DNA from: Bosea sp. 29B
Lineage (GTDB): Bacteria > Pseudomonadota > Alphaproteobacteria > Rhizobiales > Beijerinckiaceae
Length of the DNA: 64,000 nucleotides
Direction of reading: 5' to 3'
Assembly (NCBI RefSeq): GCF_902506165.1
Contig: NZ_LR733817.1
Location: 2,263,408-2,327,407, forward strand
The position numbers and the translations under genes were made by a program. Below the pieces are notes generated by a model, which saw only the letters and a program-made list of their open reading frames with translations, made no database searches and had not been told where the DNA came from. Positions 17,640 to 25,756 of this stretch are shown here, piece after piece. The number at the start of each line of letters is the position of its first letter. The stretch's first letter is position 1.

Positions 17640-18815
17640 TTACGCCCTGCACTCCGCCAGCAGCCGGCGCATGAAGGCCTCGCCGGCGGAGAACTGCTCC
17701 AGCGTGATGTACTCGTCCGGCTGGTGCGCTTGGTCGATCGAGCCGGGGCCGCAGACGATGGTCGGCAGGCCCGCGCGCTGGAAATGCCCGGCCTCGGTGG
17801 CATAGGCGACGGCGATGGTACGGTTGCGGCCTGCGAGGCGCATCACCAGCGTCTCGGCCTCAGAGCCCGGATCGGGCGCAAGACCCGGCACGTCCGAGCT
17901 CATCACCGTCTCGATCGTCGCCGATGGCGCGGTCTTGCGCATGCGCGCCAGCACCTCATCCGACAGCAGGGCGAAGCGAGCTGGCACCTCTTCGGGATCG
18001 GAGCCCGGAAGCGTGCGCACCTCCCAGGCGAGATCGGCGCGGTCGGCCAGGATGTTGCGGGCGATGCCGCCATGGAACTTGCCGATATGGACGGTGTCAT
18101 AGGGCGGATCGAAGCGGCCGCTCTCGTCGATCCGGCCTTCGCGCTCATCGGCCATGGCGACGAGGCCGGCGGCGAGGCGCGTGCCGGCATGGACGGCGCT
18201 GGCGCCGAGATGCGGCTTCGAGGAATGCGCGGCAAAGCCGGTGATCGCGGTGAAGAAGGTGCGGATGCCCTTATGCGCGTCGGCGAGTTCCAGCGAAGTC
18301 GGCTCACCGACGATGACGGCGCGTGGGCGCGGCAGGCTCTTGCCCATCGCGGCGATGCCGTCGACGACGCCGAGGCAGGTGACCTCCTCGTCATAGGAGA
18401 AGAACAGGTGGATCGGCGTCTTCAGGTTCGCGGCGAGGAAATCCGGCACCAGCGAAAGCGCCAGCGCGACGAAGCCCTTCATGTCGACCGAGCCGCGGCC
18501 ATAGGCCTTGCCGTCTTCGACATGCAGGGTGAACGGGTCGCGCGACCAGGCCTGGCCCTCGACCGGCACCACGTCGGTATGGCCGGAGAGCACGACGCCG
18601 CCCTTGTCCTGTGGGCCGATCGTGGCGAACAGCGCCGCCTTGTCGCCGGTCGCGTTCGGGAAGCGCACGGAGGCTACGCCCCAGCCGGTGAGGTAATCCT
18701 CGACGAAGGCGATCAGGTCGAGATTGGATTTGTGGCTCACCGTGTCGAAGGCGACGAGGCGGGCGAGCATGTCGAGCGGCTGGTAGCGCTGCCCGGTCGG
18801 TGTTGCGGTAGTCAA
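17640..18815 (-). CDS. argE: acetylornithine deacetylase
   Basis: This M20-family metallopeptidase fold enzyme of 391 aa releases ornithine from N-acetylornithine. Metal ligands are visible in order: VLSGHTDVVPVEGQ (His), GRGSVDMKGFVAL (Asp), YDEEVTCLG (Glu pair) and the C-terminal DQAHQPDEYI (His). The lid-domain pattern (TAITGFAAHSSKPHLGASA) is intact. Its ATG overlaps the apaG stop by 4 nt, so it is co-transcribed downstream of apaG. It complements argD and argF across the convergent gap. Confidence 0.93.
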   Translation of the reverse strand: MTTATPTGQRYQPLDMLARLVAFDTVSHKSNLDLIAFVEDYLTGWGVASVRFPNATGDKAALFATIGPQDKGGVVLSGHTDVVPVEGQAWSRDPFTLHVEDGKAYGRGSVDMKGFVALALSLVPDFLAANLKTPIHLFFSYDEEVTCLGVVDGIAAMGKSLPRPRAVIVGEPTSLELADAHKGIRTFFTAITGFAAHSSKPHLGASAVHAGTRLAAGLVAMADEREGRIDESGRFDPPYDTVHIGKFHGGIARNILADRADLAWEVRTLPGSDPEEVPARFALLSDEVLARMRKTAPSATIETVMSSDVPGLAPDPGSEAETLVMRLAGRNRTIAVAYATEAGHFQRAGLPTIVCGPGSIDQAHQPDEYITLEQFSAGEAFMRRLLAECRA

Positions 18816-19207
18816 TGCAGGACCTTCTTCACATAGGGCGAGTCGAGCGGAAACAGCGGCACTTCGACATCGAAACGCGCGCCGTCCTCGCCGAGCATGG
18901 CATAGACGCCGCGCATGCTGCCATCGGGCGTCATCAGCGGGCAGCCGGAGGTATAGCTGAAGCGCTCGCCCGGCTGCAGCACCGGCTGCTGGCCGATCAC
19001 GCCGTCACCACGGACCTCATGCACCTCGCCGCGTCCGTCGGTGATGACCCAGTGCCGCGTCATCAACTGCATGGCGCGGGGCGACAGGTTCTCGATCTCG
19101 ATCGTATAGGCCCAGAAATAGCGGCTCTGGTCCGGCGTGGATTCAGAGTCCATGAACTTGGGCGAGGCGGTGACGCGCACGCCATGCGTTTCGGCCTGGT
19201 ACATCAT
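18812..19207 (-). CDS. apaG: ApaG/DUF525 protein
   Basis: This 131-aa protein has the single fibronectin-III-like ApaG domain: YFWAYTIEIENLSP, RHWVITDGRGEVHEVRGDGV, IGQQPVLQPGERFSYTSG, and the closing GSMRGVY. Its biochemical role is unsettled (linked to Co/Mg efflux phenotypes; the domain also occurs in F-box proteins). It is the first gene of an apaG-argE pair with a 4-nt overlap. Confidence 0.92.
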   Translation of the reverse strand: MMYQAETHGVRVTASPKFMDSESTPDQSRYFWAYTIEIENLSPRAMQLMTRHWVITDGRGEVHEVRGDGVIGQQPVLQPGERFSYTSGCPLMTPDGSMRGVYAMLGEDGARFDVEVPLFPLDSPYVKKVLH

Positions 19208-19448
19208 CGCGGCTCCGTGCCGCCTCCATGCGGCTCTCGCCGGGGCGGCGGGAAGGCCTTGTTATGCCTTGCGGCGGCGCAGCGTCAATGCTGTCAACCG
19301 GCTGTAGATCCGATGAGCCGCAGTGGCGCCGGCATGTGGACAACGCCACGCCGGACTCGCCAGCGGCTCCCCGGTGCGGCAGGAAGAACGATCAATCTCG
19401 CGGCGGGCTGGCTTTGCGCCGCGCTTCACAAGGTGGTCTGATAGCGCC

Positions 19449-20615
19449 ATGGCGACATCGCCCGACATGCTGGCCGAGATCGCGACCGGGCCGGCTTCGC
19501 TCGCCGGCTCCTCCGGCGTGCTGCCGCGCCAGGACATCCGCAAGCTCGTCCATCGTGGCATGGTGCGCTCGACCTCCGGTGCCTTCGCCGAGAGCCAGTA
19601 CCAGCCTGCGAGCCTCGACCTGCGTCTCGGTCACAAGGCCTATCGCGTCCGTGCCAGCTTCCTGCCTGGGCCGAACAAAAGCGTCGCCCAGATGCTCGCC
19701 GACCTGACCCAGGACGAAGTCTCGCTCGAGGAGGGTGCGATCCTCGAGAAGAACTGCGTCTATGTCGTCGAGCTGATGGAGTCGCTGCACGAACTGCCGG
19801 CGACGATCTCGGCCTTCGCCAATCCGAAGAGTTCGACAGGCCGGCTCGATGTCTTCACCCGCCTGATCGCCGACCGCAGCGAAGCCTTCGACAGCGTCGC
19901 AGGCGGCTATTCCGGCAAGCTCTATGCCGAGATCTCGCCGTCGAGCTTCTCGATCAAGGTGCGCAAGGGCAGCCGTCTCAACCAGTTGCGCTTCCGCCGC
20001 CGGAGCTCTGGCCAGGAGGAGGCGGAGGGCTTTCGCGTCTCCGACCGCGAGCTGCGCGAGGTCCATCGCCACACCGCTCTGGTCGACGGCCCCGCGACGA
20101 TCCGCAACGGTCTCCTGTTCAGCATCCATCTCGGCGACGCCGAGGGCGAGATCGTCGGCTACCAGGCCCAGCGCTTCACCGACGTCATCGATGTCGACCG
20201 GGTCGGCGGCTACGAGATCGACGATTTCTGGACGCCGATCCCGGCCAAGCGCAAGCGGCTCATCCTCGACCCCCATCAGTTCTACATTCTCGCCTCGAAG
20301 GAACGGATCTACATTCCGCCGGCCTTTGCCGCCGAGATGGCGCCGATCGACCCGGCCATGGGCGAGTTCCGCGTCCACTATGCCGGCTTCTTCGATCCCG
20401 GCTTCGGCGTCGGCACCGGCGGCGTTCCCGGCAGCCGCGGCGTCCTCGAGGTCCGCAGCCATGAAGTGCCCTTCCTGCTCGAGGACGGGCAGGTGGTCGG
20501 CCGGTTGGCGTTCGAGCGCATGGCGGCCGAGCCCGACGCCCTCTATGGCACGATCGGTACCTCCAACTACCAGGGCCAGGCGCTGAAGCTCTCCAAGCAT
20601 TTCCGCTCGGCTTGA
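19449..20615 (+). CDS. dcd: 2'-deoxycytidine 5'-triphosphate deaminase, double-length type
   Basis: This 388-aa protein belongs to the alphaproteobacterial long dCTP deaminase family, roughly twice the length of the classical enzyme (about 190) and apparently a tandem of two dUTPase-like folds. Seen are QPASLDLRLG (N-terminal half), FANPKSSTGRLDVFTRLI, RKGSRLNQLRFRR, and a second set in the C-terminal half including AMGEFRVHYAGFFDPGFGVG. It supplies dUMP/dUTP for thymidylate synthesis. The ATG at 19449 (MATSPDMLAEIATG) is preferred over an upstream open frame of 42 codons with no family resemblance. Confidence 0.88.
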   Translation: MATSPDMLAEIATGPASLAGSSGVLPRQDIRKLVHRGMVRSTSGAFAESQYQPASLDLRLGHKAYRVRASFLPGPNKSVAQMLADLTQDEVSLEEGAILEKNCVYVVELMESLHELPATISAFANPKSSTGRLDVFTRLIADRSEAFDSVAGGYSGKLYAEISPSSFSIKVRKGSRLNQLRFRRRSSGQEEAEGFRVSDRELREVHRHTALVDGPATIRNGLLFSIHLGDAEGEIVGYQAQRFTDVIDVDRVGGYEIDDFWTPIPAKRKRLILDPHQFYILASKERIYIPPAFAAEMAPIDPAMGEFRVHYAGFFDPGFGVGTGGVPGSRGVLEVRSHEVPFLLEDGQVVGRLAFERMAAEPDALYGTIGTSNYQGQALKLSKHFRSA

Positions 20616-20861
20616 GCGACGAATTGGCGGCCGATTCAACCTTTCCTTAGCTGCGAATCCGCAACGCAGGCAGGAAGATTGCCCGGGCGGCAAGCTACGG
20701 GGCGACAAAATGGCGATTCCGTGTCAGATGGCAGCAAGCGCCGATGGCGTTGCCGGCCATTGGCCTGCGGCGTGTTCATGCTTGTGTCACCGGCGGCAGG
20801 CTTCGACCGCCTTCCGCTTCATGGCTTTCGTAGCCAAACGTCTACAGGGAAAGGATTTCTC

Positions 20862-21158
20862 ATGCGCGCCCTCATCATCGCCGGCGTTCTCGCCGCCGCT
20901 CTCGGCGGCTGCCAGAGCGTCGAGCAGTCGGCGGCCGAGTCGGACCAGGTCTGCCTCGATGCCGGCCACCGCCCCGGCACCCGTGCCTTCGAGCGCTGCC
21001 GCAGCGAGGTGTTTCAGAGCTTCCGCCGCTCCAACGCGCAGGCCAGCAACGCGGTCGCGGCCGGCGTCGTCGCCGGTGCGGTCGGCGGCGCGGTCATCGC
21101 CGCCTCGTCGCGCCGCCACTACGGCTATTATGGCTGCGGCTACTACGGCTGCTACTGA
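20862..21158 (+). CDS. small glycine-zipper lipoprotein
   Basis: This 98-aa protein starts with a type II signal peptide (MRALIIAGVLAAALGGC; lipobox LGGC, Cys17). The mature part has two further cysteines in a DQVCLDAGHRPGTRAFERC pattern seen in small rhizobial envelope proteins, a glycine-zipper-like helix (AVAAGVVAGAVGGAVIA) and a Tyr/Gly/Cys-rich tail. It is likely anchored in the outer membrane; function unknown. The ATG at 20862 has an AGGGAAAGGA element upstream, and a strong terminator follows. Confidence 0.72.
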   Translation: MRALIIAGVLAAALGGCQSVEQSAAESDQVCLDAGHRPGTRAFERCRSEVFQSFRRSNAQASNAVAAGVVAGAVGGAVIAASSRRHYGYYGCGYYGCY

Positions 21159-21177
21159 GACGCACCGCGTCTGAACC

Positions 21178-21213
21178 AACCGCGCCGGGCGACAGGGGTC
21201 CGGCGCGGTTTTT
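21178..21213 (+). terminator. intrinsic terminator after the lipoprotein gene
   Basis: An 11-bp stem (AACCGCGCCGG at 21178-21188 with CCGGCGCGGTT at 21200-21210), an 11-nt loop and a T5 tail (21209-21213) give a textbook Rho-independent terminator 20 nt after the stop. Confidence 0.9.
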
Positions 21214-21284
21214 CGCATCTACGGGGAATTCTCGTGGCGACCGGCTTGCCGGCGGCAGCCCGGCCCGGCTATAGGGGCAGGAGC

Positions 21285-21359
21285 GCGGGCGTAGTTCAGT
21301 GGTAGAACGTCAGCTTCCCAAGCTGAATGTCGTCGGTTCGATCCCGATCGCCCGCTCCA
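21285..21359 (+). tRNA. tRNA-Gly (CCC anticodon)
   Basis: The sequence folds into a complete cloverleaf. The acceptor stem is GCGGGCG (21285-21291) with CGCCCGC (21349-21355). The D arm contains AGTTCAGTGGTAGAA. The anticodon stem TCAGC/GCTGA has a loop with CCC at 21317-21319, the T arm is GTCGGTTCGATCCCGAT, the discriminator is U, and CCA is encoded at 21357-21359. tRNA-Gly genes are common integration sites for islands; foreign DNA begins within 210 bp of its 3' end. Confidence 0.95.
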
Positions 21360-21405
21360 AAAACCTCTTTGAACGTCAGCAGGTTATGACGGCCTACCGT
21401 TGAAC

Positions 21406-21438
21406 TCGCGTTCCCCACGTTCCCTATCGCGTTCCCCA
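21406..21438. repeat. short direct repeats 3' of tRNA-Gly
   Basis: The 12-mer TCGCGTTCCCCA occurs at 21406-21417 and again at 21427-21438, with a third partial copy ACGTTCCC between them. This lies in the 205-bp gap between the tRNA and the IS element, where no gene is visible. It could be an integrase-arm-type or att-proximal remnant of the element that used the tRNA; no integrase gene is present, so this is speculation. Confidence 0.3.
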
Positions 21439-21622
21439 TAAGCTGTTCAGGCCCCGTTCTCACCGTTGCGATGAGCGATTCGCTTGATCGCTACCGCTCG
21501 GCTTTTCCCGATCGCGCCGCGGCTGTCGCGGGCGGTCGTGGAAACTTGCGTGTGACCAACTGATTGACGTTGCCCCCTGTTTGCCCTCGGTTTGAATTGG
21601 GCTCCGTCGGAAGGAGACGGAG

Positions 21623-21889
21623 ATGAAAAAGAGCCGGTTCAGCGAAGAGCAGATCATTGCGGTGCTGAAGGAGCATCAGGCCGGGATTGCGGTGGCGGAC
21701 ATCTGCCGCAAGTACGGGATCAGCGACGCGACCTTCTCTAACTGGCGCAATCGCTATGGCGGCATGAAAGTGTCCGACGCCCGTCGGCTGAAGGCGTTGG
21801 ACGACGAGAACCGCAAGCTCAAGAAGCTTCTGGCGGAATCGATGCTGGACGTCGCGACGCTGCGCGAGGCGCTCGGGAAAAACTTCTGA
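21623..21889 (+). CDS. IS3-family transposase OrfA
   Basis: This 88-aa protein has the helix-turn-helix of IS3/IS407 OrfA ([36 protein letters not shown]) and a leucine-zipper-like tail ([20 protein letters not shown]). It binds the IS ends and is the N-terminal part of the OrfAB transposase. GGAGACGGAG precedes the ATG. The gene ends 23 nt before the annotated start of orfB. Confidence 0.93.
   Translation: MKKSRFSEEQIIAVLKEHQAGIAVADICRKYGISDATFSNWRNRYGGMKVSDARRLKALDDENRKLKKLLAESMLDVATLREALGKNF
21875..21889 (+). other. probable programmed -1 frameshift site between orfA and orfB
   Basis: The end of orfA reads GGG AAA AAC TTC TGA, containing the slippery heptamer G AAA AAC (21877-21883). A -1 slip enters the frame of orfB, which is open across the orfA stop, and would yield the full OrfAB transposase of about 370 aa. 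This is the normal expression strategy of IS3-family elements. Confidence 0.6.
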
Positions 21890-21912
21890 AGCCCGGATCG
21901 CGGAGAGCGTTC

Positions 21913-22734
21913 GTGAACTGGGCGATCGCGAAGAAGAGCTATTCGCAGCGTCGGGCCTGCGGTCTGATCGGGCTTGCCCCGAAGACCTATCGCTATGCCT
22001 CGCGGCGCTCAGACGATGTGGAGATCCGGGAGCGGCTGAAGACCCTTGCGGGTCAGCGATGGCGGTTCGGCTATCGGCGCCTGCACATCCTCCTGCGGCA
22101 GGACGGCATCGCGCTGAACCACAAGAAGCTGTTCCGGCTCTATCGGGAGGAACGGCTGACGGTGCGCCGGCGTGGCGGGCGCAAGCGCGCGCTCGGCACA
22201 CGGGCGTCGATGACCATGCTACAGAGGCCGAACCAGCGCTGGAGCCTCGACTTTGTCGCGGACGAACTCGTCGACGGCCGCCGCTTCCGCGTGCTGGTCA
22301 TCGTCGACGACTTTACGCGAGAGTGCCTGGCGCTCGTGGTCGACACCTCGCTCTCCGGCCAGCGCGTCGGCCGGGAGCTCGATGCACTCATCGCCTTTCG
22401 CGGCCCGCCGCTCATGGTGGACAGCGACAACGGCACCGAACTGACCTCGCGGGTAATCCTGCAATGGCAGGAGGACAGCCGGGTCGAGTGGCACTGCATC
22501 GCACCGGGCAAGTCGATGCAGAACGGCTTCGTCGAGAGCCTGAACGGCCGCTTCCGCGACGAATGCCTGAACGAGCACATGTTCCGGAACCTGCCGAATG
22601 CCCGCCGGCTGATCGAAGAATGGAGGACGGACTACAACGCTCACCGGCCGCATACGAGCCTTGGCGGCCTCACCCCCAACGAGTTTGCAACCCGGCCCAG
22701 AACGAACCAAAGCGAGAGCAGAGTCCAGTTATGA
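21913..22734 (+). CDS. IS3-family transposase OrfB (DDE integrase)
   Basis: This 273-aa catalytic half carries an HTH_21-type N terminus ([15 protein letters not shown]) and an rve integrase core. The three catalytic acids lie in [24 protein letters not shown] and [15 protein letters not shown]. The C terminus ends [16 protein letters not shown]. The GTG at 21913 is only nominal; translation is probably by -1 frameshift from orfA, since the frame is open back to about 21877. No internal disruption is seen, so it is potentially active. Confidence 0.92.
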   Translation: MNWAIAKKSYSQRRACGLIGLAPKTYRYASRRSDDVEIRERLKTLAGQRWRFGYRRLHILLRQDGIALNHKKLFRLYREERLTVRRRGGRKRALGTRASMTMLQRPNQRWSLDFVADELVDGRRFRVLVIVDDFTRECLALVVDTSLSGQRVGRELDALIAFRGPPLMVDSDNGTELTSRVILQWQEDSRVEWHCIAPGKSMQNGFVESLNGRFRDECLNEHMFRNLPNARRLIEEWRTDYNAHRPHTSLGGLTPNEFATRPRTNQSESRVQL

Positions 22735-22784
22735 ACGAGGGCAAACAGGGGGCAACGTCAGACGACTAGCGTCGCCCCCGGTCT

Positions 22785-23003
22785 TCACCGCGCAGCGGAG
22801 CCTTTCAGCTCATGTGAGCGATTTGCCTTCGCTTGCGTCGGCGCAACCAGTGCGCGATTGTCGTAGCGTAACTGGAGCGATTCGATATCGTAGACGATGG
22901 TGGGCCGGCGTTTCCGCGGCAGCAGAGTGAGGGACCACTCCGCAGCAGTTCGGTTGTCTTGGGGTCTACTGGCATGTAATTGTGCGACTGGTTCGCTGGC
23001 CAT
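22785..23003 (-). CDS. small hypothetical ORF in island debris
   Basis: This 72-codon frame (MASEPVAQLHASRPQDN at the start, KRRPTIVYDIESLQLRYDNR in the middle) lies in the 607-bp gap between the IS and the biosynthetic genes. Its ATG is 18 nt downstream of the stop of the degraded frame at 23022-23183 on the same strand. I recognise no family. It may be a genuine small gene, part of the same decayed locus, or chance. Confidence 0.25.
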   Translation of the reverse strand: MASEPVAQLHASRPQDNRTAAEWSLTLLPRKRRPTIVYDIESLQLRYDNRALVAPTQAKANRSHELKGSAAR

Positions 23004-23021
23004 GGGCTAGCGGGTGACTTT

Positions 23022-23183
23022 TCAGAACACGCGACGTTCCCCGCGGATCGAACCGTCGCGATGTACGTCAAGCTCGACCTTCTCCCCGCGCGAGTTGGTC
23101 GGCGAGACGACCATGTGTTTCTTCTCGGGACGCATCTGGCTGGAATAGGAGAAGCCGGCCTCCTCGATCAGGGCCTTGACCAT
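23022..23183 (-). pseudogene. C-terminal fragment of an unidentified gene
   Basis: The minus strand encodes a coherent 53-residue stretch beginning MVKALIEEAGFSYSSQ and ending VELDVHRDGSIRGERRVF. The same frame remains protein-like upstream of the ATG (IAIQKFRLLVAKRSNPGPND), but a TAG interrupts it at about 23195-23197. This looks like the decayed 3' end of a longer gene cut by island rearrangement. The family is not recognised. Confidence 0.35.
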
Positions 23184-23367
23184 CGCGTCGCCGGTCTAGC
23201 TGTCATTCGGGCCGGGGTTGCTCCGCTTCGCCACTAGCAAGCGGAATTTCTGAATCGCGATTGTCGGCCTCTTGTGGCCTGAACATCAGTTGGTCGTGCT
23301 CCCGTGACAATCCATGCTATAGGCAGCCGCGCGCAGTTGGCGCATCGGCTCGGTCGAAGCAGGGCGT

Positions 23368-24921
23368 ATGGCTTTATATCACTACAATCTTGGCACGCTG
23401 TTCGCTGAGCGCGCGACGGCTGCGGGCGACAAGCCCGCACTGCGTTATGAGGCGGGGGCGATCAGCTATAGGCGCTTGGCCGCTCAAGTCGATCAGCTCT
23501 CAGCTATGCTGCTCCGAAATGGTTATGTGCGAGGCGAGGTCATTGCCATTGCGCACAACAAGGCGGCCTTGTCCTACGCGTTGATGTTGGCCGCCCTGCG
23601 CCTTGGCATCGCATATGTAAATATTGATACCGCCTCGCCGCAGGTTCGAAATGGGCATATCGTAAAAACCTGCGCTGTGCGGACGATCTTCGTCGACAAT
23701 GAAGAACATCTGTTGGCGATGCGCGCGTTGGCTGCCTCCGTCGGCACCAAGGCGGTACTGTTGTCCGAAACCGATCTTGAGCCTTTAACTGAGCATGATC
23801 GCCTCCAACAGGCCGTAGCCATGGAGCAAGTCGACGGTGCCTGTATAGCCTACGTCATGTTCACATCGGGTTCGACAGGTCTGCCGAAGGGAGTGGCGGT
23901 CACACATCAGAATCTGATGCATTTCATTCACTGGGGGATTGAGCGCTTCGAGATTAGCCACGATGATAATTTCGCAAATCTCAGCCCCATGTATTTCGAC
24001 AATTCAGTTTTCGATTTTTATGTTGCCCTGTTCTCCGGCGCGTCTTTGACGCCCATTCACCGCAAGCTGCTCAATGCGCCTGCGGCCCTGGTCGCCTATA
24101 TCGAGAGCATGGCCTGCACGATCTGGTTTTCTGTCCCGTCATTGCTGATTTATGTCATCGCGATGAAGGCATTGACGGCGAGCTCACTCTCGACGATCCG
24201 ATACATAGTTTTCGGCGGCGAAGGATATCCAAAAATCGAGCTGATCAAGCTCAATCGAATGGTCAAAGGAAGGGCTAAGCTGGTCAATGTCTACGGCCCG
24301 ACCGAATGCACCTGTATCTGCAGTGCCTATGACCTGTCCGACGATGACTTCGTGGAACTGACGGGCCTGCCTGCCTTGGGGCGGCTGAACCCGAATTTCG
24401 ACCATCTCATCCTTGACGATGACGGCCTCGCTGCTGATCTGGGAGAGCTTTGCCTGATCGGCCCCAATGTTGCTTCGGGTTATTTCAACGATCCCGATCG
24501 TAGCGCGGCCTCATTCATTACTTTGACCGAGCCAGAGCGCTTCATGAAGCGCATGTACCGAACCGGCGACCTCGTCCGACGGGATGCGGGGAACCTCTTT
24601 TTTATCGGGCGCAAAGATAATCAGATCAAACATTTGGGATACAGGATTGAACTCGAAGAGGTTGAGCATGGCCTCGCCAAGCTGCACGGCGTGATCCAGG
24701 CTGCAGTCATCTATCAGCGGACCGGAACTGCCTATGGCAAGCTCATAGGATTTGTGTCGGCCAGCGAGGCGTTGGATGAAGCCGTGCTGCGGCGGCAACT
24801 GGCAGATCACGTGCCGGACTACATGGTGCCGAGCCGCATCATTGTCACTGATAATCTGCCCAAAAGCGCGAACGGCAAGATTGACCGTCAAAATCTTGCC
24901 GCGCTCCTGGTGGGCATGTGA
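23368..24921 (+). CDS. stand-alone amino-acid adenylation enzyme (DltA/NRPS A-domain type)
   Basis: This 517-aa AMP-forming enzyme is one complete adenylation domain. Core motifs are A3 MFTSGSTGLPKGVAVTH (about 166-182), A4 YFDNSVFDFYVAL with the Asp that contacts an alpha-amino group, A5 NVYGPTECTC, A7 YRTGDLVRRD, A8 GRKDNQIKHLGYRIELEEVE, and A10 PKSANGKIDR with the catalytic Lys. No condensation, carrier or thioesterase domain is attached, so it should load an amino acid onto a separate carrier; the ACP at 28390-28629 is the obvious candidate. AGGG lies 4 nt before the ATG. The closest architecture is D-alanine-DltC ligase (DltA), but no DltB/DltD gene is present. The amino acid is not predicted. 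Confidence 0.85.
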   Translation: MALYHYNLGTLFAERATAAGDKPALRYEAGAISYRRLAAQVDQLSAMLLRNGYVRGEVIAIAHNKAALSYALMLAALRLGIAYVNIDTASPQVRNGHIVKTCAVRTIFVDNEEHLLAMRALAASVGTKAVLLSETDLEPLTEHDRLQQAVAMEQVDGACIAYVMFTSGSTGLPKGVAVTHQNLMHFIHWGIERFEISHDDNFANLSPMYFDNSVFDFYVALFSGASLTPIHRKLLNAPAALVAYIESMACTIWFSVPSLLIYVIAMKALTASSLSTIRYIVFGGEGYPKIELIKLNRMVKGRAKLVNVYGPTECTCICSAYDLSDDDFVELTGLPALGRLNPNFDHLILDDDGLAADLGELCLIGPNVASGYFNDPDRSAASFITLTEPERFMKRMYRTGDLVRRDAGNLFFIGRKDNQIKHLGYRIELEEVEHGLAKLHGVIQAAVIYQRTGTAYGKLIGFVSASEALDEAVLRRQLADHVPDYMVPSRIIVTDNLPKSANGKIDRQNLAALLVGM

Positions 24922-25045
24922 ATGGACCGCTTGCAGATGCGCAACCCACCTGTCGGCGGATTGACCGGAGCGTTCATCGGTATCATTGGCTTTTTGGATC
25001 TGAGCGGCTCCCAGATTCTCTGTGCTAAGCCAAACTTGTGGTGAT

Positions 25046-25744
25046 ATGACGATGGTCGAGGCAAGCGATATCAATACGAATTATGAGGCGTTCTACTCTG
25101 CGCGCTCCGGGCAAAAAGTTTATCCGACAGAGTTCGTGGTGCGGATATTTCTCGCGCAGTATCCCAATCTTGATCTCTCCAAACCGAAACCGGGCGCAAA
25201 AATCCTGGATGTTGCATTTGGTGATGGCCGCAACACTGCATTTTTGTGCGAACAGGGTTTTGATGTTAGCGGAATAGAGATCACGCAAGGAATTGTTGAT
25301 CAAACGCATGCGCGGATGGCATCTCTAGGCCATAAGACGGACCTCCGCGTTGGGAGGAATAGTAATATTCCGTTCGATGATGGCGAGTTCGATTTAATAT
25401 TGGCATGCTCTTGCTGCTATTATTGCGATGAGGGCGATTCTATGTACGATAATTTAAATGAGTATGCTAGAGTTTTAAAAAAAGGCGGGATTCTGATAGC
25501 TTCTGTTGCAGATAGCTCATCGTTTATTTTTGATTCGGCGGAGCAATTGGAGGATGGATCTTTCAGGATCGCGCGTGATCACTATAACAATCGTGTCGGG
25601 TATAGGTTACACGGATTTTCAAATAGAGAAGAGTTGGAGCGCTACTTCTCAGTCAATTTTGAAAATTTTTCCGTCGGCCAATCGAGCAGTAACTACTTTG
25701 GGATTCATGAAAAGCTCTTTTGGGTCGTTTGCCAGAAACTATAG
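25046..25744 (+). CDS. class I SAM-dependent methyltransferase (AT-rich)
   Basis: This 232-aa protein has a Rossmann SAM-binding domain: motif I ILDVAFGDGRNTAFLCEQG (about 52-70), acidic loop VSGIEI, motif for adenine contact at RVGRNSNIPFDDGEFDLI, and post-motif LKKGGILIASVAD. The substrate is unknown. It is much AT-richer than its neighbours and uses codons rare elsewhere in the window (ATA, TTA, AGA), including an A7 run (25477-25483), so it came from a different source. The ATG at 25046 is chosen; 25052 and 25022 are alternatives, and no clear SD is present. It follows the adenylation gene by 124 bp. Confidence 0.8.
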   Translation: MTMVEASDINTNYEAFYSARSGQKVYPTEFVVRIFLAQYPNLDLSKPKPGAKILDVAFGDGRNTAFLCEQGFDVSGIEITQGIVDQTHARMASLGHKTDLRVGRNSNIPFDDGEFDLILACSCCYYCDEGDSMYDNLNEYARVLKKGGILIASVADSSSFIFDSAEQLEDGSFRIARDHYNNRVGYRLHGFSNREELERYFSVNFENFSVGQSSSNYFGIHEKLFWVVCQKL

Positions 25745-25756
25745 AGGTCCATACCT

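Larger units (their letters stand above)
21565..22760 (+). mobile_element. intact IS3-family insertion sequence (IS407-like group), 1196 bp
   Basis: Perfect 25-bp terminal inverted repeats delimit the element: 21565-21589 (TGACGTTGCCCCCTGTTTGC, continuing CCTCG) and its reverse complement at 22736-22760, with TG..CA ends as usual for IS3. Inside are orfA and orfB in overlapping phases, giving a DDE transposase by frameshifting. The flanking 4-mers differ (TGAT left, GACG right), so no target duplication is seen. This suggests that the copy recombined or caused a deletion after insertion. It marks the left edge of the island next to tRNA-Gly. Confidence 0.93.

Noticed and set aside
17504..17640. 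CRISPR-like repeats between hslO and argE
   Set aside because: The three palindromes differ in sequence and spacing; there is no regular direct repeat with spacers and no cas gene in the window.
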